DNA of 64,000 nucleotides from Acanthornis magna (Eukaryota; Chordata; Aves; Passeriformes; Acanthizidae): NCBI GenBank assembly GCA_036785705.1, contig JAWUZG010000970.1, forward strand, positions 2,638,501 to 2,702,500. The letters are read 5' to 3'. The translations under genes and the position numbers were made by a program. Positions 62,061 through 64,000 of this stretch are shown here, piece by piece; within the stretch, counting starts at the first letter, position 1, and each line of letters starts with the position of its first letter. The notes beneath the pieces were generated by a model, which saw nothing but the letters and a program-made list of their open reading frames with translations, had not been told where the DNA came from and did not search any database.

Positions 62061-63694
62061 CATTGTGTATATGACCTGACAGACATCTGTTTTTCTGAAA
62101 AGCCACAGAAAAATTCCTAGTGGAGAGACTGGCTGATTATAGTATTTAATATACTGCTTGAGTCAAAATATTGTCAGCATAAAGCATTCATGTCAGCATC
62201 ATTATTATCTCTATTGTGAAAGTAATTAGCATTTACCCCTATTTTACAGAGTGAACAGTGAAGGAAGAAGGGGAGAGAGTTGGCTGACTGTAAGGATGTA
62301 TTGGCCAGCTGTGAGGTAATCAACATCCGGAAAGCTAGAACTGTATACTGTATTTAGTTAAGTCCTGTCATCCTAAAAAACAAGGGTGCTTTTTCATTTA
62401 ATTCTTCTTTGTCAGACCTCTCTTTTATACTAACATTTATTTAAGAATGTCGATCTTCTGTTTATCCATGCAGATTCTGCTTTTGTTCCACTACCTTTTT
62501 TTATCCTTGCAGTGTAGGAAAATACAGTTTCAATCCAAGTGGCAATGAAAATTCTACATACAAAAGAGCTGGATTACGTAGAAATCTCAGAAAATATTGT
62601 TTCTTCCTTGAATACATTATGCAAAACCACATGTACTCTGTATTCCACAATCACACAAATTGCAGTTTTGATTCCGAGTTTCTACCAAAGAAAATTGTAT
62701 CTATATCAGTTAAACCTGGTAATTAACACTCAGAATCATTAGTTCTGTTGGCTGTCAGTGTACTATTAACTGTACATGTATAGGTATGCATAATGTATAT
62801 AATAAATGTATTAAATAACTTTTAAGTGTAATTGATATTTCTGCATATGATATTTTGACTGTAAATAATAATAGGTAATAATGTGTGACAATTTAATTTT
62901 GTCTTACGAATTAGCTGAATTATGAGTACTCTATTAAAACATAAATAGTAAAAAATTTGCACAATTATTTTTGGCATTAGTTAAGTAAAAGCTCCTGTTG
63001 AAGCTCCTGCTGTTTCTCTGAGCTAGCTTTTGCCCTTGGGAAATGATTTCAAATGGCATGGGAATAATTAATCCTTACAAAGAGACTGAGAACAAGTGTG
63101 AAAAAGGTAAACAGGAAGGCAAAAAAGTTATACTGAAAAGATTACACAGATGTTTTGGACAATGGTTAAGAAAAGAACAAGGCAAAGCTGAAAGGAAACT
63201 GGTGTTGCTGGTATGGCCTAGCTAAAGATGTGAGATCAGACAGACTCTACAAACAGCAAGTTACTGTAACAAAGCATGAAACTGGCCTGAAAAGTGTGGT
63301 CTCCTTAACTACCAAACTGAGCAGCGATTAATTCTCACTGGATAAAGCTCAAGTTAGGAATGACTGCAATAATTTACCTAGGTCTTTCCAGCAGTATGAT
63401 ATTTAAACTGTTCATGATCTCATCCTTACTTGCTAACATTCCAGCTAATGTGAATCTCTCACTAAAAATGAGGGACCACGACAGGGTGGAGTAAATCACT
63501 TGTTTGAGGCCTGTGGGAAGTATTTAATCCAGGAATAGTGTAAATTTCTGTTCCACTGCCCTACATCAATCACCTTAGTAGCAGTGATGGTACCTGCAGC
63601 TGTCACCAGTAATGAACCATGAGTTAGACAAGAGATATGAGAAGCCTGGAACAAGGTAAACAGGGTATCTACATCTTATGTCTACATCTCATAC

Positions 63695-63699
<5 letters not shown>
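62061..63699. other. Unique AT-rich DNA, no gene seen
   Basis: No recognised exon, RNA gene or repeat. Short open frames at 62539-62742 and 63043-63225 are unsupported. Confidence 0.5.

Positions 63700-63747
<48 letters not shown>
63700..63747 (+). repeat. (TG)n microsatellite
   Basis: About 23-24 uninterrupted TG units; likely length-polymorphic. Confidence 0.95.
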
Positions 63748-63749
<2 letters not shown>

Positions 63750-63753
63750 CACG

Positions 63754-63898
63754 CAAGCTACATGCCTACAAACTGTTGCAGTATATATATATATATACAT
63801 ATATGTGTGTGTATGTGTGTGTGTGTGTGTATACATACACACACACACACACATAGATGTGTATGTTATAGTGCAACAGTTTGTAGGCATGTAGCTTG
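63754..63898. repeat. Perfect 27 bp inverted repeat enclosing AT/TG/CA tracts
   Basis: The left arm (63754-63780, starting CAAGCTACATGCCTACAAAC) is the exact reverse complement of the right arm (63872-63898, starting TGCAACAGTTTGTAGGCATG). The 91 bp between them consists of an AT tract, a TG tract, TATACATA and a CA tract. TG and CA can pair with each other, and the AT part is self-complementary, so the whole 145 bp can fold into one long, imperfect hairpin. It begins 6 bp after the (TG)n microsatellite. No transposon terminal sequence or flanking target duplication is evident. Confidence 0.93.
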
Positions 63899-64000
63899 GC
63901 CTTAGTAAACTAAGCTGGCTATCAGGAACAATATAGCTGCATTTACACATCTACTGTTCTCCCAGGTCCTGAGCTGCCTTGTTCAGAGGTATATCACGTT
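63899..64000. other. Window end, nothing recognised
   Basis: About 100 bp of unique sequence after the inverted repeat. Confidence 0.5.

Noticed and set aside
63637..63950. Open frames of Cys-Val or Thr-His repeats
   Set aside because: Direct translation of TG/CA microsatellites.

Overview
This 64 kb window looks like an AT-rich, gene-poor stretch of a bird genome, either intergenic or inside a very long intron. The main reason is at least seven fragments of CR1 LINE retrotransposons. Several end in the imperfect ATTCTATG-type repeats that mark CR1 3' ends in birds and other sauropsids. A decayed copy of an ITPRIPL1-like gene, a family expanded in birds, and three solo LTRs of avian-type endogenous retroviruses fit the same picture. 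I cannot name the species; LTR style suggests a songbird, but only weakly. I found no intact protein-coding gene, no multi-exon gene model, no tRNA or rRNA gene, no CRISPR array and no bacterial-type operon.

Layout. 1-10 kb: mostly unique AT-rich DNA, with a 693 bp solo LTR (1388-2080) between perfect 5 bp target-site duplications and a (TTTG)n microsatellite at 6389. 10-14.5 kb: an old CR1 3' end (10330-10655), a short unrecognised coding-like relic (near 11.9-12.1 kb), the broken ITPRIPL1-like copy (12787-13604) and a CR1 fragment (14024-14503). 14.5-30.7 kb: unique AT-rich sequence with small tandem repeats. 30.7-31.7 kb: a minus-strand CR1 3' end beside a 574 bp minus-strand solo LTR with perfect 6 bp target-site duplications. 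36.1-37.2 kb: a plus-strand CR1 with a degraded reverse transcriptase region. 44-45 kb: a diverged local duplication. 46.3-47.2 kb: a minus-strand CR1 containing a perfect 19 bp hairpin. 54.4-56.6 kb: the most complete CR1, with remnants of ORF1 and ORF2. 59.7-62.1 kb: a minus-strand CR1 split by a 930 bp LTR. 63.7-63.9 kb: a TG microsatellite beside a perfect 27 bp inverted repeat that encloses more AT/TG/CA tracts.

No genes here appear to work together. What can be read is a record of insertion and decay: old CR1 copies, a later LTR nested in one of them, and two solo LTRs with still-perfect target duplications. I did not find a convincing undescribed biological system. The best items for follow-up are the long inverted repeat at 63754-63898, the CR1 hairpin at 46678-46725, the local duplication at 44-45 kb and the ITPRIPL1-like pseudogene that keeps an apparent splice acceptor next to its start codon.
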